In this document: positions 1-7,478 of the stretch, piece by piece | Layout of the letters: each line of letters starts with the position of its first letter | Position numbering within the stretch: position 1 is the first letter of the stretch | Assembly (NCBI GenBank): GCA_964612925.1 | Contig: CAZTFU010000022.1 | Location: forward strand, 1 to 30,645 | DNA from: Phil1 sp964612925 | Lineage (GTDB): Bacteria; Bacillota; Clostridia; Christensenellales; CAG-138 | Direction of reading: 5' to 3' | Length of the DNA: 30,645 bases | Program-made: the position numbers and the translations under genes | Notes under the pieces: model-generated | Seen by the model: the letters and a program-made list of their open reading frames with translations, nothing else | Told to the model about the DNA's origin: nothing | Databases searched by the model: none

Positions 1-147
1 AAAGCTCCTGCGGCGGAGCCGCTGTGCAAGGGATGGAGGCAAGTCCCTACAGCGGGAACAAATCGCTGTGCAAACTCAATTTAGCTGTTCCTGCCTTGTG
101 TCGTTTTGCCCCGCGCTTAGCGGGATAAGGAGGGGATGTGGGAGGTG

Positions 148-190
148 TCGGAGGGTTGAAGGGGAGGATATCCTCCCCTTAATCCTCTGA
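148..190. repeat. Long imperfect hairpin with 22-bp perfect palindromic core
   Basis: Positions 159-180 are a perfect palindrome (AAGGGGAGGAT followed by its reverse complement). Pairing continues outwards through 148-157 and 181-190, with one bulged G at 158. The pattern may be a cruciform, a structured RNA or a miniature-element end. No U-tract follows on either strand, so it is not a classical terminator. Confidence 0.6.
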
Positions 191-301
191 CAAAGAAAGA
201 ATAAAAAGCAATTTACGGCACAAAACAGGCTACGGCATTAGCCGTTGTACAACACAAGCTTACAGCACATTCATACAGCAGTTTCACTTAGTACAGACCA
301 T

Positions 302-339
302 ACTTCTCTGCCTGCGCCTTGTGGCGCAGGCAGAGAAGT
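302..339. repeat. Perfect 17-bp stem with TTGT loop
   Basis: Positions 302-318 pair perfectly with 323-339 around a four-base loop. The stem is G+C-rich (core CTGCCTGCGCC). No U-tract adjoins it on either strand, so a terminator role is doubtful. It lies downstream of the minus-strand J-domain operon, beyond that operon's own terminator. Confidence 0.65.
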
Positions 340-373
340 GAAGCGGAGAACAGTTAGAATTGCGACCGTGTTT

Positions 374-415
374 CAAGCAAAAAGCATCGGCGTGGCACTT
401 GTCACATCGATGCTT
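374..415 (-). terminator. Rho-independent terminator of the J-domain operon
   Basis: Read on the minus strand, AAGCATCG (408-415) pairs with CGATGCTT (382-389), with inner GTG/CAC pairing, and a run of five U follows (379-383). It lies about 40 bases after the stop codon of the J-domain gene, which is the expected place. Confidence 0.65.
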
Positions 416-454
416 AATCGTCTTATGGGCAGCCGCAATGGCCACCTGCATATT

Positions 455-1138
455 TTACATAAATCCGCCGCCATAGCCGCCGTAACCGCGGCCGCAGCAC
501 AGACTGTTTCCGCAACACAGATTGAATATCAGCGGCACGGCGCACAGGCCGAGCCACAGTCTGCTTATGCCTGAACAGTTGTACATTCTGCCGTAGCCGC
601 CGCCACCGTAGCCGCCAAAGGGCGAATATCGTGCGCCGCCCGATTGCATATGCTCAAGAAACTCGGCATATTCAGAATTGTTCGGCTCCATGCGGACGGC
701 CGTACGCGCATGTTCAAGCGCGGTCGCCGTGTTGCCAAGGCTCGAATTTGCAACGGCACTGTAATAATACCACTGCGCAGTGCGCGAATCTATCGAGTTC
801 AGCACGTTAAGTGCCTCCCTGTATCGGCCAAAGGAAAGATAGTTGTATGCCGCCTGAAGCTTGGGATCGCCTTCATTATGGGCACTCCTGCCGCCGTAAC
901 TCCTGCCGAACGGGTCGTAGCCCGAATAGCCGCCATAGCCCCCATCCGCCGTTGAAGAAGAGGACTTGTTCATTATTTGGTCATATGCCGCATTTATTTC
1001 CTTCATGCGCTGCTCGGCTACCTTATCGCCCGGATTGGCATCCGGATGGTACTTTTTTGCAAGCCTTCTGTATGCGGCCTTGACCTCATCATCCGTGGCG
1101 GTAGTCGGCACACCCAATACTTTATACGGATCCGTCAT
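455..1138 (-). CDS. J-domain (DnaJ-like) protein with TPR-like region and Gly/Tyr-rich Cys tail
   Basis: A 227-residue protein opening with a full J domain (residues 3-60), including the HPD tripeptide at 31-33 that stimulates Hsp70 ATPase. It is not DnaJ itself: the CxxCxGxG zinc repeats and the C-terminal substrate domains are absent. Instead there is a linker rich in Gly, Tyr and Ser (about 62-88), then helical TPR-like repeats (about 90-165), a second Gly/Tyr stretch, and a short hydrophobic segment followed by paired cysteines and a GYGGYGGG end. The hydrophobic part could anchor it in the membrane. The start overlaps the upstream DUF5685 stop by four bases (ATGA), so the two are translationally coupled. 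The role of DnaK recruitment here is inferred; the client is unknown. Confidence 0.85.
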   Translation of the reverse strand: MTDPYKVLGVPTTATDDEVKAAYRRLAKKYHPDANPGDKVAEQRMKEINAAYDQIMNKSSSSTADGGYGGYSGYDPFGRSYGGRSAHNEGDPKLQAAYNYLSFGRYREALNVLNSIDSRTAQWYYYSAVANSSLGNTATALEHARTAVRMEPNNSEYAEFLEHMQSGGARYSPFGGYGGGGYGRMYNCSGISRLWLGLCAVPLIFNLCCGNSLCCGRGYGGYGGGFM

Positions 1139-1962
1139 TTGCGGCGTTCCTTTCCTGCCTTGGCGGCTGTTTTAACGTTATATCGCGTCCATATTCCATT
1201 GTACAGTATGTTGCGCATGATGTCGATATCCTTTTGAAGCGGCAACCTTTCAAATTCGTCTGTACAGCGCACCATAAGTGCATTCAGCAGTGCCGCGGTA
1301 TCCTCCTCAAATGTAGGCGTATTCGGCAGCGGGTTATAACGGCCGCGCTTTTCATCCTTTGCGGCATCGTCCCATGCATCCATTATATATATGAACCTGC
1401 CAAGGCTTTCCCCAAAAGGCCTCAACCTGTCTGCCATATCACCGTGGGCAAACAGTTCCCCAAGCAGTGACCCAAAGCAATTGGCCGCACGGTCCGTATC
1501 AACGCCCGGGCGGTTGCGCTGTTCTATGGAATACAGCTCGTTCAGCCGCGCATCTATGGCATCAGCCTTGTTCGGGTGCCTTTCACATGCGGCGGCATAC
1601 GGCTTCTCAAGCACGCTCTTTTTTATATGAGCAAGCACGCTTTTATCATCATTTATATCGTCAATGGCTTTATTATAGGATAGTAGCACCGTCATATCCG
1701 CGGCGTAAACCGTGTTTTCGCTCGTGTGGCACACGCGCCTTTTGAACGGGTGCATTATGCATTTTAGCTCCTTTTGTTCAATGCTTGGTTCATATGCCGA
1801 ATCAAGCAATATGCTCAAAAAAGTCATATCAAAGCTTAAAAGAAGCCTGCCCGGGTGAAACAGAGTGCTTAGCTCATGGCAAAGGCCACAGTATGCTGCG
1901 CGATAGCGGTTCTCATTTTCGGCCGAAAGCTTTGAGTGGTCGGCCATAACATAACCAAACAT
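1135..1962 (-). CDS. DUF5685 family protein
   Basis: A 275-residue protein whose N-terminus (FGYV..., then AAYCGLCHEL near residue 22-31, then LSFDMTFLS) matches my knowledge of the DUF5685 family, found mostly in Clostridia next to J-domain and zinc-ribbon genes. Cysteines occur in a CGLC pair and further on, suggesting metal or redox chemistry, but the activity is unknown. A mostly helical acidic/aromatic C-terminal half contains DAWDDAAKD, reminiscent of Asp-rich metal sites of helical enzymes; that comparison is only suggestive. The start codon overlaps the stop of the upstream membrane zinc-ribbon gene by one base (TGATG), and its own stop overlaps the J-domain gene, so the three genes form one transcript. 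Confidence 0.75.
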   Translation of the reverse strand: MFGYVMADHSKLSAENENRYRAAYCGLCHELSTLFHPGRLLLSFDMTFLSILLDSAYEPSIEQKELKCIMHPFKRRVCHTSENTVYAADMTVLLSYNKAIDDINDDKSVLAHIKKSVLEKPYAAACERHPNKADAIDARLNELYSIEQRNRPGVDTDRAANCFGSLLGELFAHGDMADRLRPFGESLGRFIYIMDAWDDAAKDEKRGRYNPLPNTPTFEEDTAALLNALMVRCTDEFERLPLQKDIDIMRNILYNGIWTRYNVKTAAKAGKERRK

Positions 1963-2405
1963 CAGCTTTTTCTTATAAATACTTCACGGCACTTGGGGCA
2001 TGTTATGCGTATGGTGCCCTTACCCCTTGGCGTGCGCACTACTTGGCCGCATTTGGGGCACTTGAAGAAGCGGTGTGTTTTACTCTGCTTTATGCGAGAT
2101 ACCTTTTTGCGGAAAAAGCCCGTGACCTTGTTTTTCAGCGTAAGGTACTTTACATTTGCCTGATATCGCTTTGATATGTTCTTTGAAAACATGCGCCATA
2201 TCACGACAAACATAAGCACTATCGCCGCCGCCCACGTTATTACATAAAGGGTGTAAAGGCCGCACGCGGCAAACACGGTGGACAGCACAATAAGCACCAA
2301 CACCGCAATGTTCAGGAAGCGGGAAAGCTGATCCGCACCATACCTGCCCGCCATAAATCGCATAAATCGCTCTTTCATCTTCATCGGCTCAAAATGACCT
2401 TTCAT
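1962..2405 (-). CDS. Two-TM membrane protein with C-terminal zinc ribbon
   Basis: A 147-residue protein, first gene of the operon. Two hydrophobic helices cover about residues 30-49 and 52-70. A basic linker follows, then a C-terminal zinc ribbon with two CPKC knuckles separated by about 17 residues. The ribbon probably sits in the cytoplasm. No enzymatic motif is visible. Genes of this type accompany DUF5685 and J-domain genes in Clostridia, so the three may form a membrane-attached chaperone-like assembly (inference). The start is uncertain: ATG at 2405 has a weak AGGG site, and in-frame ATG codons follow at residues 8 and 10. Confidence 0.7.
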   Translation of the reverse strand: MKGHFEPMKMKERFMRFMAGRYGADQLSRFLNIAVLVLIVLSTVFAACGLYTLYVITWAAAIVLMFVVIWRMFSKNISKRYQANVKYLTLKNKVTGFFRKKVSRIKQSKTHRFFKCPKCGQVVRTPRGKGTIRITCPKCREVFIRKS

Positions 2406-2520
2406 TTGACCCTAAAACGAGTCATATCGTGTATCGGTTCTTAGCATACCACATTTACGCATAAAAAAAAGCCCCATCAGGGGGATAATATGTGACAATA
2501 ATTCAAAATTTGTTCATATA

Positions 2521-2549
2521 TTGCATATAAATATGCTCCTATGTATAAT
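2521..2549 (+). promoter_or_regulatory. Candidate sigma-A promoter of the AAA ATPase gene
   Basis: TTGCAT (2521-2526), 17-base spacer, TATAAT (2544-2549). The -10 is perfect and the -35 weak. It lies 27 bases before the ATG at 2576, which is preceded by GGGGAGGTG. Confidence 0.5.
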
Positions 2550-2575
2550 AAAAGCCGAAGGGGAGGTGAACGCAA

Positions 2576-3454
2576 ATGCTTTATATGAGGGACTTTTCAT
2601 TCCTATCTATGGCCATGGAGGAAGATTTCTTTATCTCTCTTAGGCGTACCTGTTATTCAACGGCGTACCCCTTTAATCTGTTCCCGCAAAAGGGACTTAC
2701 CAAACTTGAATTCGAGCCGATAACCATTCTTTCGGGCGGCAACGGCTGCGGCAAAACGACAGCACTCAATATAATAGCCCAAGCGATCGGCGCAAAGCGT
2801 ACATCCCCCTTCAATTCAAGTGCCTTTTTTGAAGAATACGCCAATCTCTGCTCATTTACACTCGGTAAGGACGGAGCGGACGGATTTGATTCCGAATTTA
2901 TCGCAAGCGATGATGTTTTTGACTTCATATTCAATATACGCAGCTTAAATGACGGCATAGATCTAAGGCGAAACGAGCTGTTCACGGACTGGCTTCGTGA
3001 GCGCGACCCAAACCATAAGCCCGTACAGGTGCGTAGTATGGATGATTACAGCGCACTTGTACAGCAGAACAAGGCACGCCGTATGACGCAGAGCGCATTT
3101 GTGCGTTCAAGCCTTATGCACAACGTTCGCGCCCATTCAAACGGGGAAAGTGCACTGCTGTTCTTTACCGATAAGATAGACGAAAACCGCCTTTACATAG
3201 TTGACGAGCCCGAAAACAGTCTAAGTGCCCAATCCCAGCAAAGGCTTGCGGAGCATATCGAAAATGCGGCGCGGTTTTTTAACTGCCAATTTATAATTTC
3301 CTCCCATTCGCCATATATGCTTGCGCTAAAGGGTGCAAAGGTGTACGACATGGATAATTGCCCCGTAAGGCAGGTGCACTGGACGGATATGGCCAACATG
3401 CGCGAATTGTATGCCTTTTTCATGAAGCACAAAACCGAATTTGACGGCGATTGA
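2576..3454 (+). CDS. AAA family ATPase (ABC/SMC-like single-domain, AAA_21 type)
   Basis: A 292-residue ATPase. Walker A is GGNGCGKTT (54-62), a signature-like HSNGES lies at 187-192, Walker B is LYIVDEPE (206-213), and a switch histidine sits in ISSHSP (241-246). This is the architecture of compact ABC-type predicted ATPases resembling COG3910. The insertion between Walker A and the signature is short and has no coiled coil, unlike Rad50 or SMC. No transmembrane segment is present, so it is cytosolic. The start has an excellent ribosome binding site (GGGGAGG, nine bases upstream). It is the first gene of a plus-strand run leading into the SpoIID-like gene, but no shared function is evident. 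Such ATPases sometimes act with a nuclease partner; none is adjacent here. Confidence 0.8.
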   Translation: MLYMRDFSFLSMAMEEDFFISLRRTCYSTAYPFNLFPQKGLTKLEFEPITILSGGNGCGKTTALNIIAQAIGAKRTSPFNSSAFFEEYANLCSFTLGKDGADGFDSEFIASDDVFDFIFNIRSLNDGIDLRRNELFTDWLRERDPNHKPVQVRSMDDYSALVQQNKARRMTQSAFVRSSLMHNVRAHSNGESALLFFTDKIDENRLYIVDEPENSLSAQSQQRLAEHIENAARFFNCQFIISSHSPYMLALKGAKVYDMDNCPVRQVHWTDMANMRELYAFFMKHKTEFDGD

Positions 3455-3495
3455 CCTCACCGAATTTATAAAAGCACAATCGCATATGATTATAT

Positions 3496-4491
3496 ATGTT
3501 TATATCAAGGCTGAATATAAAATGGGCTGTAGTTATAATTGCGGCGGCTAATTTATCTCTGCTTATGCTCGGCATACGCGGCTGTGTTATTGCGCATGAG
3601 GCCGATTCGCCGCAAGGCACGGGTGATGATGATATCACAACGGTTTGCATATACGATGATGAAACGGGCCTGACCTATTCACTGCCGCTTGAAGAATATG
3701 TACTGCGCGTGACCGCGGCCGAAATGCCCGCAAGTTTTTCGCTTGAGGCATTAAAAGCGCAATCCGTTGCCGCACGCACATACACCGTGCGCAGAATGGC
3801 CGACCCCTGCGGCAAGGGCGGAGCGGATGTGTGTACGCTCAGTTCCTGCTGTCAGGCATATAAAGATGAAGCGGAATTGAGATCGGCATGGGGCGAAAAT
3901 GCCGAAATGTATTTTGAAAAGCTGCATAGTGCCACTAACGCCACGCGCGGCTTGATACTTACATATGATGGTGAACCCATAGAGGCACTGTTTCACTCCT
4001 CCTCAGGCGGCATGACGGAGGATGCAAGCGATGTTTTCGGCGGCGATGCGCCATACCTTAAAAGCGTACTCAGCCCCAATGAAGAAAACGCCGCGCATTA
4101 CAGCGATACCGTATCCTTTACACGAAAGCAATTCGCCGCGGCGGTGAATGCGGCAATAAGCGGTGCAAAGCTTGATGCAGACCGCCTTGAAGAACAGGTG
4201 AGCATAATTGAAAAGAGCGAAAGCGGCCGCGTGAAGCTTATGCGTGTGGGCAATACAACAATAACGGGCAGAGAACTTAGGCGTGCGCTTGGGCTTAACA
4301 GCACCGCCTTTACAATAGAATTCAGTGAGGGCCGCGTAAAGCTGACCACACTCGGCTACGGCCACGGAGTGGGCATGAGTCAATACGGTGCCGATGCCAT
4401 GGCACAACGTGGAGCAGATTATGAGGAAATTCTTCTGCACTATTACAGCGGTGCGAAAATAGAGAGTATCGACCGCATAAGAAATAAATGA
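3496..4491 (+). CDS. spoIID: SpoIID/LytB-domain protein (stage II sporulation protein D-like)
   Basis: A 331-residue protein with an N-terminal membrane anchor (about residues 8-29). A SpoIID domain follows: LPLEEYVLRV, then the AAEMP motif holding the likely catalytic Glu (E76, equivalent to the essential Glu of Bacillus SpoIID). Next come LKAQSVAARTYT, a CQAY motif, HSSSGGMTEDASDVFGGDAPYL, and the C-terminal GYGHGVGMSQYGADAMA signature. In sporulation SpoIID is a peptidoglycan lytic transglycosylase that works with SpoIIM and SpoIIP to drive engulfment of the forespore. Here spoIIM and spoIIP are not adjacent. Non-sporulation homologues (LytB/amidase enhancer) exist, so the exact role is inferred. 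No clear ribosome binding site precedes the ATG at 3496. Confidence 0.8.
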   Translation: MFISRLNIKWAVVIIAAANLSLLMLGIRGCVIAHEADSPQGTGDDDITTVCIYDDETGLTYSLPLEEYVLRVTAAEMPASFSLEALKAQSVAARTYTVRRMADPCGKGGADVCTLSSCCQAYKDEAELRSAWGENAEMYFEKLHSATNATRGLILTYDGEPIEALFHSSSGGMTEDASDVFGGDAPYLKSVLSPNEENAAHYSDTVSFTRKQFAAAVNAAISGAKLDADRLEEQVSIIEKSESGRVKLMRVGNTTITGRELRRALGLNSTAFTIEFSEGRVKLTTLGYGHGVGMSQYGADAMAQRGADYEEILLHYYSGAKIESIDRIRNK

Positions 4492-4504
4492 TATCATATA
4501 ACGC

Positions 4505-5416
4505 ATGAAAAGACTTGAGCTAAAAACGGATACCGATATGTGCGGCCGAACCGTACAAAGCGTTATGGCGCGGGAACTTGGGGTCTCCTCTACCCTTTTG
4601 CGGCGGCTTAAAACGCTTGATGCGGGCATTTTGGTAAACGGGGAAAGGGCACGCAGTACATATATATTAAAGGAAGGCGACATGCTCAGCATACAGGTGA
4701 GCGATGATGCTTCCCCGCCCCGTCCCATGGGTAAGAATCTGCCGCTTGATATATTATACGAGGATGAATGGCTTATAATAATAAACAAGAGTGCGGGCAT
4801 GGCCGTGCATTCTTCAACCAACGAGCCCGAAATGAACACGGTTGAGGATGCATTGTATTCATACCTTTCCGCGGACGAACGCCCACACCCCGTAAGCCGC
4901 CTTGACCGCGGCACCACAGGCGTTATGACGGTTGCAAAATGCGGCTATATGCACGCACTTATGAAGCGCATAATGGACACGGGCGAGTTTGAAAAGGTGT
5001 ATGAGGCCGTGCTTTCCTCCGTTCCTCAAAATGCCGAGGGCACAATAATCGCTCCCATAGGCATGGCGGAAGGGTCGCACTACAAGCGCGCGGTAAGTGA
5101 GTGCGGTGCAAATGCCGTAAGCGAATACAGACTTATTTCAAGCGGAAACGCAATGGCGCATGTTGAGCTCCACCCCAAAACCGGCAGAACGCATCAGCTT
5201 CGCGTACATATGGCGCACATCGGCTGTCCCATAGTCGGGGATTGGCTGTACGGGGAGGCTTCTGCGCTTATAGACAGGGTAGCATTGCATGCAAAGTGCG
5301 TGCGCTTTGTTCACCCGATAAGCGGACGAACCGTAACCGTATCCGCCTCGCTGCCAAGCGATATTGCGGCGTTGCTTGACCGCATGCATAAATGTGACGG
5401 CGCGAATATACGCTAA
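4505..5416 (+). CDS. RluA-family pseudouridine synthase
   Basis: A 303-residue protein with an N-terminal S4 RNA-binding domain (about 12-66). A pseudouridine synthase domain follows, carrying the catalytic aspartate in SRLDRGTTG (D134), an EKVYEAV segment, and the GRTHQLRVHMAHIGCPIVGD signature that shapes the active site. These enzymes isomerise specific uridines in 23S rRNA or tRNA. Length and S4 domain fit the RluD/RluA branch (YlyB or YjbO type), but the target cannot be read from the sequence. It begins 13 bases after the spoIID stop and is probably co-transcribed. Confidence 0.9.
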   Translation: MKRLELKTDTDMCGRTVQSVMARELGVSSTLLRRLKTLDAGILVNGERARSTYILKEGDMLSIQVSDDASPPRPMGKNLPLDILYEDEWLIIINKSAGMAVHSSTNEPEMNTVEDALYSYLSADERPHPVSRLDRGTTGVMTVAKCGYMHALMKRIMDTGEFEKVYEAVLSSVPQNAEGTIIAPIGMAEGSHYKRAVSECGANAVSEYRLISSGNAMAHVELHPKTGRTHQLRVHMAHIGCPIVGDWLYGEASALIDRVALHAKCVRFVHPISGRTVTVSASLPSDIAALLDRMHKCDGANIR

Positions 5417-5439
5417 ATGTGTATAATACGGAAGTTTAC

Positions 5440-5468
5440 TTGCTTTTCGATGAAAAAAGAGGTATACT
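5440..5468 (+). promoter_or_regulatory. Candidate sigma-A promoter of the HAD-darA-holB-ricT operon
   Basis: TTGCTT (5440-5445), 17-base spacer, TATACT (5463-5468). The spacer is ideal and the -10 matches 5 of 6. It sits about 70 bases before the HAD start. Confidence 0.5.
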
Positions 5469-5534
5469 TTACTATAGTTTATCTGTTGGTTTTTATGCGC
5501 ACACGGCGCACCGAAGCTGAAAAAGGGGAACTTT

Positions 5535-6191
5535 TTGCTTTACGACATTGTTTTATTCGACCTTGACGGTACACTTATTGAATCCGGCCCCGGCATATTT
5601 GCCGCAACGCGGGCTGTATTGAAGGATATGGGGCTAAGCGGCCCCGATGATGCCAATATTCGGAAAATGGTCGGCCCACCCTTGCGGCACGGCCTCAGGG
5701 ATATTGTAGGCGTACCCGAGGACAGGGTCGAGGAAGCCGCTCTTAGGTATATCGAAAAGGCACGCACCGTGGGAATAGACCTTATAAAGCCGTATGATGG
5801 GGTAAAGGAAATGCTTACGCGGCTGAAGGAACACGGTATAAAGCGCGGCATAGTCACAAGCAAGCTTACTCCCGTTGCCAAGGCGCACCTTGACAGGCTC
5901 GGTTTAAGCGAATACATTGATTATGTACGTGGGGCCGAGGAAGGTGCCAACGGAGCAAATAAGGAAATGCTGCTTACAAAGGCCGTTTCCGACATGGGCA
6001 TATCAAAACAGCGCATCGCCATGGTCGGAGACAGAATGTTTGACCTTGACGCGGCACGTGCCGTGGGCATTGACGGTATAGGCGTACTTTACGGTTACGG
6101 AGATGAAGAGGAGCTTTCCTCCTGTTGCCCGAAATACATGGTTAAAACTGTTGATGAGCTCTGTGCGCTGCTTTGCGGCGAACAAAGATAA
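5535..6191 (+). CDS. HAD-family phosphatase, phosphoglycolate phosphatase-like
   Basis: A 218-residue haloacid dehalogenase superfamily hydrolase. Motif I is FDLDGTL (nucleophile Asp and acid/base Asp) near the N-terminus, motif II is VTSK, and motif IV is GDRMFDLDAA. An alpha-helical cap of type C1 lies between motifs I and II. This fits the Gph/PpaX/YjjG-like branch that dephosphorylates small phospho-metabolites; the substrate is unknown. The TTG start at 5535 follows AAAGGGG by a short spacer and places DLDGT at the expected N-terminal position. It is the first gene of an operon with darA, holB and ricT, occupying the place where Bacillus has tmk (thymidylate kinase) upstream of darA. Confidence 0.85.
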   Translation: MLYDIVLFDLDGTLIESGPGIFAATRAVLKDMGLSGPDDANIRKMVGPPLRHGLRDIVGVPEDRVEEAALRYIEKARTVGIDLIKPYDGVKEMLTRLKEHGIKRGIVTSKLTPVAKAHLDRLGLSEYIDYVRGAEEGANGANKEMLLTKAVSDMGISKQRIAMVGDRMFDLDAARAVGIDGIGVLYGYGDEEELSSCCPKYMVKTVDELCALLCGEQR

Positions 6192-6225
6192 ATATAAATA
6201 AAATCCCGAAAGGAGACAACCATAG

Positions 6226-6552
6226 ATGAAGCTTATTTTTGCAATAGTGCAGAACGACGATTCAAAAAGACTTATTCGTACCCTTGTGCAGCACCGCATA
6301 AGCGTGACCCGTATTTCCTCAACGGGCGGCTTTTTGCACGGCGGCAACACAACGCTTATGATAGGTGTTGACGCGGAAAAGCTTGATGAAACACTTGAAA
6401 TAATCAAGTCCAAGTCAAGCACGCGCAAGGAATTTATGGTGATCCCGTCCACGCTGCCCGGCTATGCGGACAGTTCACCCACGCCCGTGCAGGTAACGCT
6501 TGGCGGCGCGACTGTATTTATCGTTGACGTGGAGCAGTTTCATAAATTTTGA
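6226..6552 (+). CDS. darA: Cyclic-di-AMP receptor DarA (PII-like, YaaQ/PstA family)
   Basis: A 108-residue PII-like protein of the DUF970 family. It has the opening KLIFAIVQNDD, a RISSTGGFLHGGNTTLMIG segment that forms the ligand-binding core, and a C-terminal strand ending in VDVEQFHKF. Homologues form trimers that bind cyclic-di-AMP in the cytosol; the downstream target is still poorly defined. Length and conservation match the family. AAGGAG is well placed before the ATG. The gene is followed by holB and ricT, the order seen in Bacillus (darA-yaaR-holB-ricT), though yaaR is missing. Its ligand's degrading enzyme, GdpP, is encoded near the other end of this window. Confidence 0.92.
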   Translation: MKLIFAIVQNDDSKRLIRTLVQHRISVTRISSTGGFLHGGNTTLMIGVDAEKLDETLEIIKSKSSTRKEFMVIPSTLPGYADSSPTPVQVTLGGATVFIVDVEQFHKF

Positions 6553-7478
6553 GCAGAATTTCCGATAAAGCCTATTCCATGCTTTCCTCGGCTGTAAGGT
6601 CGGGGAAAGCTTTTCATGCTTTTTTTATCTCCTCTACCGACAGTGCCGAGGGGCTTGGTCTTGCCTACCGCGTTGCATCCGAGTGTATGGGATGCGATGT
6701 GGATGAGCAAAGCGAAGCGGAGCAGACGGATTTATTCAGACTGCACGGTGAGGAAACCGGTGCAAAGGAAATCAGATCCCTTATAGAAGAACTTTCAAAG
6801 GCTGCATTTGACGGCGGCATGCGCGCCATAATAATATCGAATGCGCACCGCATGACAAGGGAAGCACAAAATACGCTGCTGAAAACGCTTGAGGAACCGC
6901 CCGAGGGGGTGTTTTTTCTGCTGTGCGGAAATGCGGACGGCATGCTGAGCACGGTGATTTCGCGTTGCGCACTGATACGGCTCGGGCAGCCAACGGTATA
7001 TGAAGCCGAACGGCTGTTGAGCGCACACGGTGCAAACAGAGAGGATGCGCACTTATTTGCGCGCATATGCGGCGGTAGTGGAGAGCGTGCCGCGCGGCTT
7101 TATGAGGATACGGAGTTCCGTTCCCTGCGGCAAAAGAGCCTGTATGGGCTTATTGCCGCCTTTAACGGCGAAATAATAGCATCCGCGGCAAAGGCAATCG
7201 CCAAGGGCGGTGCAGCAGATGCACTGACATTCATGCTTTCCTTTATGGGGGATGTACTTAGCATAAACATGGGTATGCTGCGTGAAACGGACAATGCGGA
7301 TATGCAAACCGCGCTTGAGCAATGCGCCGCACGCTTTACAACAAGGCAAATACTGTGTATTATAGATATGATAACAAAGGCGAGTGAAAGCCTTTTTAAG
7401 GCCGACGGAGGGGATATGTACCCTGCCGCCGTGCTGGACGGGCTTTTTTTGAGCATATTAAAGGAGTGTAACAAATGA
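6549..7478 (+). CDS. holB: DNA polymerase III delta' subunit
   Basis: A 309-residue clamp-loader subunit. An AAA+-like fold shows NAHRMTREAQNTLLKTLEEPP (about 98-118) and the SRC motif (138-140), the arginine-finger motif used to trigger ATP hydrolysis in neighbouring DnaX subunits. The P-loop region near residues 30-37 lacks a GKT/S, as in other delta' proteins that do not bind ATP. The zinc-binding cysteine set is reduced to C46 and C49, so metal binding is doubtful. The TTG start overlaps the darA stop by four bases (TTGA), a coupling arrangement; the next in-frame ATG is at residue 11. It lies in the conserved darA-holB-ricT order. Confidence 0.88.
   Translation: MSRISDKAYSMLSSAVRSGKAFHAFFISSTDSAEGLGLAYRVASECMGCDVDEQSEAEQTDLFRLHGEETGAKEIRSLIEELSKAAFDGGMRAIIISNAHRMTREAQNTLLKTLEEPPEGVFFLLCGNADGMLSTVISRCALIRLGQPTVYEAERLLSAHGANREDAHLFARICGGSGERAARLYEDTEFRSLRQKSLYGLIAAFNGEIIASAAKAIAKGGAADALTFMLSFMGDVLSINMGMLRETDNADMQTALEQCAARFTTRQILCIIDMITKASESLFKADGGDMYPAAVLDGLFLSILKECNK

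Larger units (their letters stand above)
1..454. other. Gene-free, hairpin-rich intergenic region
   Basis: I find no convincing gene here on either strand; the open frames lack ribosome binding sites and family resemblance. The stretch holds at least three strong inverted repeats, listed separately (148-190, 302-339, 382-415). The last is a terminator for the minus-strand operon that follows. The first 240 bases are G-rich on the plus strand with purine runs, and could be the remnant of a repeat element or the 3' region of a gene lying outside the window. What it does is unknown. Confidence 0.6.

Noticed and set aside
245..574. Plus-strand open frame of 109 codons
   Set aside because: No ribosome binding site, crosses a terminator and hairpins, and lies partly antisense to the J-domain gene.
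2461..2490. Short GC hairpin (GCCCC/GGGGG) next to an A-run
   Set aside because: Read on the minus strand it resembles a terminator, but it lies between divergent genes with no minus-strand gene upstream to terminate, and the stem has only about five pairs.
4003..4917. Minus-strand open frame of 304 codons
   Set aside because: Antisense to the spoIID and rluA genes, both of which have clear family motifs; low-complexity translation with no start signal.
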